NCBI GenBank assembly: GCA_958496175.1
Contig: OY292275.1
Location: forward strand, 42,857,701-42,921,700
Source of the DNA: Sisyra terminalis
Lineage: Eukaryota > Arthropoda > Insecta > Neuroptera > Sisyridae
Length of the DNA stretch: 64,000 nt
Reading direction: 5' to 3'
The first letter of the stretch is position 1; each line of letters starts with the position of its first letter. Shown here in pieces: positions 10,394 through 22,479 of the stretch. The notes under the pieces are model-generated. The model saw only the letters and a program-made list of their open reading frames with translations, ran no database searches and was not told the origin of the DNA. The position numbers and the translations under genes were made by a program.

Positions 10394-13271
10394 ATATCAC
10401 TAGTAAAAACGGTAACATTTATATTGGCAGAAAGGATTCAAAATAAGCTCTTCTCTAATGCTAAAGTCAAGATAATTCTGTGATCGGATGGTTTTTTACC
10501 AGTAGATTTAATGGCTTAGAAGTAACTTATCAATGCGAAGTGGGGTACGAGCCAAAGCTGCGCTACCACATTGAACACACCAGAGGAATTTTCACAAAGA
10601 TTCACGAGAAATCTTGGGGTATCGAACTTTATTCCTGAAACTGCGACTTAAAATTTGGAAATTTTTTAAATTGAAAAAGAATAAATTCATATGATAAATT
10701 TAGAATAAGTTTGTATTAGTTTTAACTTCGATTCAAATATTTAATTTTGAATAGAATTGAAAGTTTCATTATATTTTCCACATATCGCAAAAGAGGTAAG
10801 TAAAAGAAACGTGTTTTTTTTAAAGTTACAATATTTTATGTAAACAACAAATGTCAAAGTTTATTTTGTCTGCCTAAGTAGGTCTTTGTTGCTTTTCAAA
10901 AAAAAAAGAAAAAGGAATTAAAAATCGTTTGAAAATTCATAAAGTTGCGAATGCATTCAAAACCATATCGCCATATAATGGTTTTCATAGAAAGATCATT
11001 TTAACGTATAGGAAATTAAATGTCAACAAAACATAAAGCCAATGGAAAAGTCGGTATTTTTTAAATATCTGCAACATTCAGTCTAAACGACGAGGAAACA
11101 GAACATCAGCGGAAAAATCATTGAAACGTTTTCTAAAACGCAAAATATGACATCCATTTTAGAATTGGATGCGAATTTTACTTTATATAAGAATGTCATA
11201 TTTGTCTTACATTTTATTCGCGTTTTTATTTCTGCATTTTATTTGCAATATTTTTCTGATGAAACTTATCCTTATCCTTCTAGTCTTTGTTTGGAGGTAG
11301 ATGGCTGTTGCAACACAACGATGCCAATCAACATATAGAGCTCGATGTACTTGGCTGAATTTATGTAAATGCAAGTAGGTAAATGTTACATTTATTTTTC
11401 GAAAAACTTTCAAATTCTTCATACAATCATTTAGATATTTGATTCGAGAAACGAGCTGCACTTTATTCGAAGTGCATTTAAGAAGTGACTTTCCAGATAA
11501 AGTAGGTAAAACACCATTCGTCGGCACCTTAAAGTAGACGTCGTAAAAATATCGACGATTCAGCGCAAATCATTTCGATTATGGAAAATACGAATCACTG
11601 TCAAGTATTTTTGCATATTTCTGATATCAAAACGAATAGAATAAATATCATTTTCCAAATTTCTTGTATAATATAGAACACAAATCTTGGCTAGTTGCAG
11701 CCTAAATTTTCTGATTTCATTGATCCCATTAATATGCATACGCTTTTATAAATATGCACCGTTGTAAAATAAAACTATAGAGAAATTATTTTTGCAGCAA
11801 AGACTTGAGCACATATTTGTTAAATATTACTTTTGATATACTACTATTTTTTTCTTTTATCTGCCTTATAGATCGTCCACCATTTATGAAGACAAATTTT
11901 ACAATTTTTATATTCTCCTCTTCATTAGTTAGAAAAAACGGTATACTTTTTGTAAATAAACCAAGGATAAGCTTTGTGACTCATTATATAACAGTTACAG
12001 AGCGATCCGATACTACTTGATGACCTCTGAGGAAAATTGCTTGGCATTCGAAATACGTATCTAGGAAAATACGTCAGTAGTACATGTACTAGAACTTTTG
12101 CTCAAATTTATGTTCATAGTTTACTTTTGTAAATTATAGTACATAAATAAGAGCACAATATATTTTGCATATTGTTTAAAAAGTAAAGAGAAGAAATTTT
12201 AAGACACACTGTAATGAGAATATTTTTTTGATATTCCCAAGTAGTTTAAATCATTTGGTGTGTGTTATCCATTAACTGACGTATTCTTATGAATCAAAAT
12301 TTTCCAATGATGATGTTAATTTTAAATATTGCCTTATGAAGTTTTTATCAAATGGAATATCAAAAAAAAAATATTTCTAATATTTACTCTTCAGTAAAGG
12401 CAACCAATCGTCCTTTTTTAGAGAGAATAGAAGTTTCCGAATAGAAATTTTAGTAAGGCTTTTTGGGTCCTAAGTGGGATTCTTTTTAGGGATCCCAAAT
12501 TAAGATGTAATGCAAAGATTTAATAGGAAAATCCCGGAGACGAGAGAAGAAAATTAAAAATAAGTTAACAATAATTAATATTATATTTTTCTCAAAATAA
12601 TTTCTTTAAACAATTGCAATAATCACTGTTTTTTTTATTTTTATATTAGGTCTGACTGGTATTCAATTAGGAAAACTGAAAATAATATTTGATTTTCGCG
12701 ATGAAATTTCCCACTATGATTCCCGACAAAGCACGAAAAATTTTTATTTTTTTCATACTGAATTTTCTTCTTAGGTCCCACACCAAACCTAAGCAGGAAA
12801 AACTGTCAATTATTATTTTGTTTCTAAATTTGATTTCCCGTTTGGATATTTATTAGGTCCCAATTGGAACTTAATGAAGTTCTGTCCTTCTTTGAAAAGA
12901 CTCCTCCTCTTCGATATTTCAAAACTAATTTGCTAATCCTTTTGTTCAGAGAGTCAGCATGTAAACATGATAAGAGATGGATGAAAGTATTTAACCATTT
13001 ATAAAATGAATAGATTTTAAGTGAAAATGAACTTATTTTTGTTCAATTATCAGTGTGTAGATTAATTGATTAGTTAGCAGTTTAATAAGTTTTATCAATT
13101 GCGGTAATGATTATTAAACAAGTGAGAAATCAAGATTACATGTTGATGCTTTGTCTACGTCCCTTACTGTAAAATTCTACATAAATTTCATATTTTTTAC
13201 TTCGAAAATCCCAATATATTTTTAGTAAATGATATATAAAGAAAAATGTTCATATTCAATGAAAAATACAA
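10394..13271. other. Non-genic stretch
   Basis: No gene recognised. Overlapping short frames on both strands at 11.1-11.5 kb cancel as evidence of coding. Between 12,460 and 12,880 the word TAGGTCCCA (or its complement) occurs three times, which hints at a decayed repeat, but I cannot define ends. Confidence 0.45.
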
Positions 13272-13279
13272 GTTAATAC

Positions 13280-14287
13280 GAGGGATTGCAATACCGGAGC
13301 AAAAGTTCAATTCCGTTATTTGGTATATTTTAGATCATAATACCGGAATCCCGGTTTTAATACCGATAGTAGTAGTTTTAGAAAAATAAATGAAATTCCG
13401 GTGTTTCATTATCTTATTTTTCAATTTAATTAAAGGGAGTAAATATCACAAAAAAAAATTCTAACTTATAAATAATAACAGTATATAAAGAATCACAAAA
13501 AAGTAAAGGAACAACAAACATCATATGTATTTAAATGACAACAAATTTTAAATATCACTACTCAGGCTATGGTATTATTACAAATTTTTGAAATGTGATC
13601 TTAGTAATCATAATCCATCAATGTTACTGTTATTAAGCCTGGAACGTAATTTTGTGCAAAAATTACCAGCTGCCGAAAACGCTTTTTCAGTATCTATGCT
13701 AGTTAGTGATAGATACTGTCAGCAAGGTGCAATAGGCTTTTAATAAGTGACTACTTCTAAATCCATCATTTTCAAATAATTCGAACACTTATCGGATGGT
13801 ATTGGACATTTTGAAATGATGATTTTTTTTAATAATCGATAACACTAATTTTTGTTTAAGAGGCAATTCTTTATCCCTATTAACACAAGTGTCTTCATCA
13901 TCTTCAATAACTACCGATTTCTTCTGAATGTGGATAGGTTTGTGGATAAAAAATTTAAAAAAATACTCAAAATTTGGTTAATCTCTTTTCTTTTTTACTT
14001 TCATTTTTAAAATCATTATAGTTGTGTAAATACCTTCAAACATTTTTTAAATCCAAGTTTGTATCCACAATCTAATTAATTTCACCCGTTAGGAGGATAT
14101 AATAGCAAAAACGTTTAGTATTTTGCTATGATGGCGATCCCTGAACATGCAGAACAAGTGAAAATAATTTTTAAAAAAATCTAGTAAATACCGAAAAAAG
14201 GTATATTCATTTGTGAATACCGGTATTGCAAAATTGTTCAAATGGTTTAAATTACCAATATTCGGTATTCCGGTATTACAATCTCTA
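13280..14287 (-). mobile_element. hAT transposon, 1,008 bp, with 8-bp target duplication
   Basis: Left end GAGGGATTGCAATACCGG (13,280-13,297) and right end CCGGTATTACAATCTCTA (14,270-14,287) are imperfect terminal inverted repeats (15 of 18). GTTAATAC occurs immediately outside both ends (13,272-13,279 and 14,288-14,295), a perfect 8-bp target-site duplication as hAT transposases make. Subterminal TACCGG words recur. The body holds the C-terminal part of a transposase on the minus strand. At 1 kb it is much shorter than an autonomous hAT (usually 2.5-4 kb), so it is an internally deleted, non-autonomous copy. Confidence 0.92.
13578..13790 (-). pseudogene. hAT transposase C-terminus (dimerisation domain), broken
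   Basis: Minus-strand translation in shifting frames gives VFELFENDGFRSSHLL, KAYCTLLTVSIT, then EKAFSAAGNFCTKLRSRL, NNSNIDGL, an in-frame stop, LLRSHFKNL and a final stop. This follows the hATC dimerisation domain of hAT transposases, with the conserved E-x-A-F-S-x-A-G core, the basic K-x-R-x-x-L stretch and the terminal LLR motif. The RNase-H catalytic core and BED zinc finger are gone or unrecognisable. At least one frameshift and one internal stop make it non-functional. Confidence 0.88.
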
Positions 14288-14295
14288 GTTAATAC

Positions 14296-16164
14296 TCGTT
14301 AGATGTTTTTAACATTTTAGGCCTCCTATTTGAGTGATCACCTTATTTGAAGCTATTCCAAATAGGAAACGCTTTGGTAACGTAAATATAAAATAAGTGA
14401 ATCTTAAAAATATCTTTAATTAAATTTCAAAAATTTATCTTAAATCAGACACCTTTATTGGTGTGAGCCATCTCACAAGCACGTGAATTACTCAAAACCG
14501 AAATTTTTAATAAGACAAACTTCGTGTCTTCACTTTATAATCTCCAACATAGTCAAAGACCAATTTCAAGAGCCATAACGGCTCACATTATCCTCCGGAC
14601 ACCACTAAACCACAGTTTCATTCGTTCAGGTAAGGATTTTTTTTTTGTTGCCGCAACACCCAAGCGGTAGAACAACCAATATCTATTGTCTATATAGTTG
14701 ATAACAAGTTTTAAATTAAAGACACAAGAACCCTTATTTCAAAATAAATTAACAAACACTCCCTCCAGATATAAATAAATGAGGGTAACGTTCGTCTTTG
14801 TAGTCTCATTTTTATTGTTCAGCTCGTCTCAATGTTTGATCAAAATCTTTCACGCTTTATTCAAACATAAATTAAAATAGATCTCATCCAATTTTCCATA
14901 ATCGATCCGTACAATAAAAATTGGTGATTCGAGCAAAAAACCTGTTCTTTTGAATCGTTTTCAAAGATTTAGATGTGGAACTAGACCAACAAAAAAAAGA
15001 ACACAAAATAAAAGCCTTTTTACTAAAATAGAACTACCAGGAAATGCAGGAGATAATGTTTTAATTTAATAATGAAACATAAGCTAAGAAATAGATAGCA
15101 CTCACGACAATTAATTAAATTCTTCCTGGAGCGACTAATAAAGTGGATGTAGGATAGGAAATGCATTTTATGTCATCGATTTCGTTAAAGTGCTCATTGC
15201 TATACGCCACCTAAATGATAAAATACACTGATGAATAATAAAGTTTTAAAATTACACCATGAATAATTTTTATTTTAAACATAAACATATTAAGACCTCC
15301 AGTTTTGTGTCATCATTGATTTATAATTCAACATATAAATTGTTAACATTTACTACTAAATATGTCATCGAGATTTTCAATGCAAATCTCTTGATAACTT
15401 TAAATATCATTCTTTATGTTTTCAAAACATTAATGCTTAAACACATTCAACATTTACTTAACGATTTGCCATTTGTATGCTATTATTCTTAGGTAGCCAC
15501 CATGTGTAAGTATATTGTATAATATTTCCGTTTCTTTGATGTAATGTTGAAGTTGGTATTGAAATGAAAAAGAAGTGAAAAAGCCTATCACGTGTATTTC
15601 GTAATTGAAATTAATGTAATCGTAGATAAGAAAATCTAAACTTCATTGTATTGACCAGGTGGGTGGTGGCTTTTGAAAGTAAACGAACGAACGCTTCATT
15701 GATATTGCAATCGTTGTTTGTTTCCCGTGTTTGTCGATGTGGAATAGAAATAGAAATGTTTAGAGGTTTGGATAGCGTTAAATTATTAAACTGGATCAAG
15801 CATTTGAATTAAGAAGCATTATTGTTTAATTCCTCTATAAACGTAAATAAAATAAACGTATCCTTTACGTTTTATAAGTCATGGGCGCCACATAACTTTT
15901 CTGAAAGGGGAATTTACTCAAGGGGGAATTTAGTTTCTAAAGTTGCATTTTTAATTGAAAAGTCAGATGTTCAATTAAGCATAAAAGACTAATCATCTTA
16001 AAGAGACAATAACATCTAAATTTTGTTTTCCAATCACGAAATTTTATATTTGAATTATGAACAATAATTTACCGATTTTCAGGAGGGGAGGAAGCAACTG
16101 CATCATATAGTTCAAAAAGACTCAAAATACTGAGCATCAATTTATTACAAAAATAAACTTACTT
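14296..16164. other. Non-genic stretch, nothing recognised
   Basis: AT-rich sequence with no supportable feature. The 77-codon + frame at 15,259-15,492 and the 62-codon - frame at 15,611-15,799 show no domain or signal that I can identify. Confidence 0.5.
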
Positions 16165-16320
16165 TATTATATACTAGTAGTTGCCCGTTGCATTCGCAAC
16201 TAAAGGTCTTATCTCAATATGATTAATATCAATAAAATGTTTAATATGAGATAATGTAGAGTTAATCAACAACCGAAATTTTAAATTTAATAATCAAAGT
16301 GTTGTTAATATAAAAAAAAA
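16165..16320 (+). mobile_element. Repeat start (GTTGCCCGTTGCATTCGCAAC) and AT-rich body
   Basis: TACTAGTAGTTGCCCGTTGC at about 16,173 resembles the 'CTAGTTGCCCGCGGCTTCGCCCGC' start shared by abundant arthropod interspersed repeats. The following GTTAATCAACAACCGAAATT / TTAAATTTAATAATCAA is echoed near 17,315-17,365 (TTAATAAACAATCGAAATTT). An older repeat therefore seems to span or flank the tandem duplication next door. Confidence 0.4.
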
Positions 16321-16593
16321 TTATCTAAAATTATATATAAGAAATAAAATATGAGTGTTTTTTTTTTATATCATTTTAATAACATTTTAAATAACATCAT
16401 TTCACTAAATTAGTATGAAAGTTTAATACTAATGTAGTATTTAAACCAAATAGGCGATTTTAAATTTTGGTTCGTTTTTCAACAATCAAACTTTTCAAAA
16501 TCTATTCTATTTTATGAATAGTTGTGATCTGGAGTAATTATATATTCGGCTGAAAAGCATTAAGGTAGCAATTTTTTGCCATATTACCATATT

Positions 16594-17292
16594 CACTGTC
16601 AATGCAAATATAAAATCTTCGATACTAACTTTTTTTGGGTATTTCGAACAATTTGAAAACCAATTATTGTTATTGAAAATAAATAAAATATTCGAATTTA
16701 CTTCCACGCTTTCCACCTATTTCCAACAATTTTGTATGTACAACGTCCAAATGTGCGAAATCGAATAGCTTTTTAGTCATGTTCACTAACATAAAGAAGG
16801 TCATTATTTTTTTTTTGTTTTACATTGTATTTTCAAATATAAGTGCACATTTGTGTCGATGAAATTTGGAAAGTGTTGTCCTTATACGATGCAGATATAT
16901 AATAAGAAAGGTTTTTTGAAAATTTCTCCCCTAAAAAAGTCACTGTCACTGTCAATGCAAATATAAAATCTTCGATACTAACTTTTCTTCGGTATTTCGA
17001 ACAATTTGAAAACCAATTATTGTTATTGAAAATAAATAAAATATTCGAATTTACTTCCACGCTTTCCACCTATTTCCAACAATTTTGTATGTACAACGTC
17101 CAAATGTGCGAAATCGAATAGCTTTTTAGTCATGTTCACTAACATAAAGAAGGTCATTATTTTTTTTTGTTATACATTGTATTTTCAAATATAAGTGCAC
17201 ATTTGTGTCGATGAAATTTGGAAAGTGTTGTCCTTATACGATGCAGATAAATAATAAGAAAGGTTTTTTGAAAATTTCTCCCCTAAAAGAGT
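16594..17292. repeat. Tandem duplication of a ~353-bp unit
   Basis: CACTGTCAATGCAAATATAA starts at 16,594 and again at 16,947. The two copies stay nearly identical through AATTTCTCCCCTAAAA(A/G)(A)AGT at about 16,940 and 17,292, differing by scattered substitutions and a T-run length change. Twin minus-strand frames starting MESVEVNSNILFIFNNNNWF arise from this duplication and are unlikely to be genes. High identity implies a recent event. Confidence 0.92.
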
Positions 17293-17705
17293 GAAAAATG
17301 GTAGCAAAGTTTGTAGGGGATAACGTTTAATAAACAATCGAAATTTCAAATTCAATAATCAATCCAAGTCCGTTAATAGCGAAACATTATTACTGCTTAA
17401 TATAAAACAGTTGATTTATTATTAGAAACAAAAACTTAGAATCTGCTTAAAAATTTAAACTCTGATAATTAAATATATCTGAAAATGGTTAAGTTTAAGT
17501 TTATAAGTGAGAATTATGTTTTTTTGGCTTTCACATATTGTAAACCTGAAAATCCGAAATACGTATTCACAAATAAATACATTTGGAGTGAGTACCCCTA
17601 CCAACGTTTTGAATTCGTAAGTGGGGATAATAGAGCGCATGCGTATAGGCAAGATAGTCAATTTATTTATAAGAAGCTCACCTGATATAGATAATTAGGC
17701 GACTT

Positions 17706-18205
17706 CAGAGATGGGACACCATAGATCTTCCTGAGAGGTTTCAGGATCAGAAATGCAACGTTCCTCATAAAAATTTCGGTATTAGAAAATCGATATTTTT
17801 AAAAGTTCAACATCGATGTTAAAAACATCGACGTTTATGAACGATATATCGATTTTTTTCGATGTTATATAATGAATAACATATCGTAAAATGGTAACCT
17901 CTTTCAGTTTATAATATAACGTCGTTAATAGATCACAAATAACCTCACGTAATGTTTCTTTATAATCTCACGTATTATATTGTTAACTGACGGAATTGAC
18001 AAATTTATGCTGATGACTAAAAGAGTTGTCAACTTATGTGTGTTGTAGGTCACGGATGGGACAGAACATAGTGCTATGACAAAATATTGTTCATAAAACA
18101 TTGCTCATGAAGAAAGATGTACCATCGATGTTTTGGATCTCAACATCGATGTTAAAACAATGATGTTTCTGAACGATATATCGATATGTTATATTATGTT
18201 CCTTA
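17706..18205 (+). mobile_element. hAT-like segment with CATCGATG repeats, partly duplicated
   Basis: CAGAGATGGGAC at 17,706 fits the CAGRGNTG terminus of hAT elements. A second, related GATGGGACA lies at about 18,055. Each is followed by AACATCGATGTTAAAA (17,809 and 18,142) and GAACGATATATCGAT (17,839 and 18,171), giving a direct duplication with a 332-347 bp offset. Dense ATCGAT palindromes are typical of subterminal binding sites in class II elements. No matching inverted end was found, so the extent is uncertain. Confidence 0.45.
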
Positions 18206-20600
18206 AAAGAATTTATATCTGGAGGAATTTTTTAAATTTCATAATGAAACGAAGTTTTGGAAAAATGGTGTCATAGGTATTATTATATTTTAACCTAAAA
18301 ACTAAACAGGCAAATACTTTCTACGTCAGATTAGTTTCAATAAATAGTTTTCTTTAGAATTGAATCGGGTTTCTATGAAAAAAAATAGTTAATAAAAATA
18401 TCTGGGTTTCTATATTTTGTAATTAAAAATAAATAGATTCAAGTAAAATAGAATCAAACTCCACAACAAATTAAAAAAAACAATGGAAATCGAAGTCAGT
18501 AGAGTAGTAATTATGATTTTAAATAGCAACGATTTATTATTACACATTATATTTTTTGTTAAACAATACTTCTTTTTGCACACTTTAGAAAATCTATTGT
18601 GCGCAGGTAGTATCGATTGTAACGCATATTCAGTTTAAAGGTACTAATTGCTAATTCGGATTCGAATAATTTTTTCCTCTCACATATTCCAATCATATTA
18701 CGAGTATACCTATTCATAACCATTACCAATGTATGTTTTCAATTGTCAATATTGACCTTTAAACATTGATATGAGACCTTAAACATTTATTTATTAATCA
18801 AACAAAAATATTCTTCTCTTTGATTGATTATTATCTAATAAAGATCATATTGTTTTAGGTATTTGCTATCCTTCTACAAATTACATATTAATTAATGACA
18901 GAAATAAATAAATAACAAAAAATATGTCAACTTGATATGTCTGAGTTATATTAGTGTTAACGTAATTTTAATCAGAGCAATGATAGAGTACTATCTGAAA
19001 GCTTGAACTCCACATTGTTTACAAGATTGCCAGAAGTGTAGACCGAAATTTAGCTAACCCTTATGGGAAAAAGCTAACACTTTTTCAAAAAGTGCCCAAA
19101 TTATAAAATTTAAAGATAAATATATTATCCTTAATATAAATTTTAAGCTTAAATCTAAACATTGAACAGAAGGAAATTTAAAAATCTTTTATCAAATTTA
19201 AAATTACCGAATATTTACGAATACGTTCGTAGAAATACAATAAATAGGAATTGAAAAAATGGAAAATGACACTCACTGAGTGCAAATCCGTTCAAGTAAC
19301 CTTCACTCTCAGGAGAGGAAAATGTCCTATTATTATAAATTCGATCGAGATTCGTATTGTACTATCTGGTGAACCGTATTGTCTATATTCAAATGCGTCG
19401 AATACGATATTTAAAAAAGAATGAAATAAAATTCTTTATTGAAACATGACAATATTTCTTTTCATTATCAATATTACTAAATTTATTAAAAATGTTTCTG
19501 CACACGTACATTATTGTACTTTCTTTTGTAACAAAGACATTAAAAATTACTATATGTAAGTGTGCATGCGATAACAAATGAATTAAAATGATATATTTTA
19601 AGGATTTCGTCTGGAGAGAAGACCAAATTGATGGTATCCCATTCTTAGCAAAAGAATCCAACAGGGATTCATAGCTAGGAATCTTTGGTGACAAGGTACC
19701 AATCGGCGTCTGTTCCAGAACCGCAAACTAATTATACATTAAGCCTTCTTGAAACCTTTCCGGGTGTACGGAATCCAACTATAAAGAACCCCTAGCCCTT
19801 AAAAATCGAAATTCTGTTAAAATTTCAGGTCCAAACTTTGCGCCTTATAACAAATGGTTCGTTACGAACCAAAATACATATAAGGGTCGGAAAATATCAT
19901 GAAAACCAAAAATATTAGATTCGGCTAAATGAGAATCCGAACCAATTGTGGCTGTCTCTTCCCTTGGCAGCAGTGAATGTAAAGCCAATTACTTGTGTCT
20001 TAGTTCAGGTAATATACCTGGTTGTTCCAAAATACGTGGTTTGAATAGAATATAGAGTGAAATAGTATTTTTATGGCATGAGTATGATTTCTGTGGCACC
20101 ACAATTTGACAATATATTTTGATTAAAGAGTTCAAAATAAGATGAAAATGAACAACAACATTTTTCAATACTTCGGTTAGTTTTCGAAATATCATTACTT
20201 AAACTTTTAGTTTAAAAATTAATAATTTTATATAATTTATTGCGGTTATTTTATAAAAAATTAACGTTTTTTTTACAATTAAGGAAGTTGATTAATCTTG
20301 CTTTTTATTATGATAACTATTCACGACCTCCACTATACTCCGAGTTATAATTTGTTAGATCTACCTCGGACTAGTATATTAAAATTCTGCTCTTTGTTGT
20401 TTTTCATTATTTTAGTTGATTTTGTTCTTTAACACGGGATTGGATGATCTACAAAATCAAGCAATATTTTTTAAAAATTTTGTTACTTTGTAGATGATTC
20501 TGCTTACTACTTGTAGAATTGGGTCTCTTATTTAATTGAATTCAATGTTACGCATTACGATATTTCCCATCTCCAGTTTTGCATTCCCCTTTTACAAATT
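18206..20600. other. Non-genic stretch
   Basis: Mostly featureless. The only segment with protein-like composition is on the minus strand near 19,594-19,725, where an open frame reads TPIGTLSPKIPSYESLLDSF and continues AKNGIPSIWSSLQTKSLK. I do not recognise it, and its context (19.6-20.0 kb, slightly higher G+C) could be a decayed mobile element. Confidence 0.4.
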
Positions 20601-21555
20601 ATATGGGGCATTCCATGAGAAATAGGAAAATGGCTCTGAATTAATAATTCCTCTTATTATTTTAAATTTAGCCCTTAATTATAATAAAAAGTATAAATTT
20701 TACTAATATCAAAAGAATTTTTTCTTAAACGATAAAAAATCGATTTTTTGGTTTGGCTAACTTTCGAGTATAAGTTAATACAAGTATCCACGGTAAATGT
20801 TCCTGTTAGCAACATTATTTTAAAAATATAAAAAAATAGAAAACATCATTATTTTAAAGCTGATGACAATAAAAGCATTAGTTATTATTTAACGGTAACA
20901 TCATAAGAGTCCAATAATGTAAGACACTGGACTTTATTCTTCAAGGATAATGATTGAATAAAAATTAATTTAATGTTTATTCGGAAATTATAGAAAAAAT
21001 TTAAGACTAAACGATATTCTTGTGTTACCGAAAATATATAAATGCATAAAAATAAATAAAATTCTACCTTAAATCAAAAACCTCCACCAATACGTTGTCC
21101 AATTAATAAAACAAAGATAGAAAAAATATAATAGTGTCATTAACGAAAAATTTTGTTTACACATTTTGTTCTTGTCCCACCAGGCACAATATTTTTATTT
21201 TAATTTCTTCTATGTAAGTAATTAGTCTAATACTTGATGAAAATAAAATAATGTGAGATAAATATAGTAGAAGGAAGGAAATCTCTATTGAAAATTTAGT
21301 AGTCGAACTGAAATTTGTCTTTAAGTGCACCATAGTAAGAGAGAAGGATTTTTTGGTGTCCCACTAATCACACTAATTCAAGTGACAATTACAAGAGAAA
21401 GATTTTTTTTATTAAGTGATGTTGTTAATTGGTTATTTTTATATAAAATGAGATACATTTTATGATTATACTAGTTTCAATCATCTAATTATAGCTCATA
21501 ATTAGTCGAAATTTAAAGTCAAATGTCCCACCAGTCACCATGGAATGCCCCATAT
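20601..21555. mobile_element. TIR element with GGGGCATTCCATG ends, ~950 bp
   Basis: ATATGGGGCATTCCATG at 20,601-20,617 is mirrored by CATGGAATGCCCCATAT at 21,539-21,555, a perfect 17-bp inverted repeat with AAATT outside it on both sides. Near the right end the motif GTCCCAC recurs (about 21,175, 21,358, 21,525) as a subterminal repeat. There is no coding sequence inside, so it is a non-autonomous class II element. Superfamily unknown; ATAT or TA may be the target duplication, or the inverted repeat may simply extend outward. Confidence 0.65.
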
Positions 21556-21599
21556 ATAATTTACGAAATATTTGTTTATTTAGTTCATTGTAGTCATTT

Positions 21600-22160
21600 T
21601 TGCAATTTTTGTGTCACAAGTAAAGCGATCAAGTCTCTATTAGAGACGAAGTATTAAGGGAGGAAATAGGGTTAGATGGTTCAAAAATCCTTTTCTTTGT
21701 TTTATAAATCGCTAGAATAACTTTTGAAAATATGTTCCCAAAATTTATAAGGGAATTTTTTTTGACAATTTTCAAAGCGATCACAGAGTTACTCATTTTT
21801 TCCAACGCATTTTTCTCAAAACGACTTGTTTTGAATTTGCGTATCTACACGCTAATTCGAAAAGTTTTCAATCAATCGTTTTGAAATTTGGCAGTTATTT
21901 TCTTGCACTCTTTATGAACCTAAAGCTTAATTTAACCCTTATCTTACCCCCTTAATCTACGGTATGAGTATATTCGGAACTTCAATCTTTGAGAATCAAC
22001 ATCTCGAAAACTAAGTGAGATATCGAAATATTTTATTCGTTACTTTCGTCTTATTTTCCACTTTTTTACCTAAATATATTGCCAAATTTGAGCACCTTGG
22101 AAATCGTACTCTTCCCATTTTTACCCTAATGGTCCATGGTTTCTTATAAATGTATTAAAA
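21600..22160. other. Possible unclassified repeat
   Basis: CTCTATTAGAGACGAAGTAT followed by phrases such as CAATTTTCAAAGCGATCACA and CTCAAAACGACTTGTTTTGA, and later ACATCTCGAAAACTAAGTGA, gives sequence of the sort seen in untranslated parts of insect transposons. I find no ends, coding or second copy in this window. Confidence 0.25.
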
Positions 22161-22479
22161 AAAGGCTGAAATTTAATTCAAACCACAATCCTATTCATTC
22201 ACATTGTTTATAATCAAATTGACATTAAAATTTGAATATCCATATTTATGTTCTGGAAGCCGATTCGGTGAATTCATTTGATTCTTTTGTCGGCAAAATT
22301 TTACATCATTGTTACCATTGTTGTAACAGTAATTTGATCTGTGACTTTTATATGCAGAAGGTTATTTGATTTAGATAAGCATCTTTTGCATTGAAATTGT
22401 TGTTTTTATTAAATGCGTTATATGTAATTAAGGCAAGTTTTAAAATACGAAGAGGTGTCATTATTCAAAAACATAATGT

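Noticed and set aside
12460..12880. Transposon bounded by TAGGTCCCA motifs
   Set aside because: Three occurrences in mixed orientation, but no extended inverted or direct ends and no target duplication.
16507..17069. Two paralogous small minus-strand genes beginning MESVEVNSNILFIFNNNN
   Set aside because: They are the two copies of the 353-bp tandem duplication; the proteins are low-complexity AT-rich translations and diverge in length after the shared part.
17485..17685. 66-codon + frame MVKFKFISENYVFLAFTYCK..
   Set aside because: It looks somewhat protein-like, but an equally long minus frame overlaps it, no splice or promoter context is seen, and it lies at the edge of repeat sequence.
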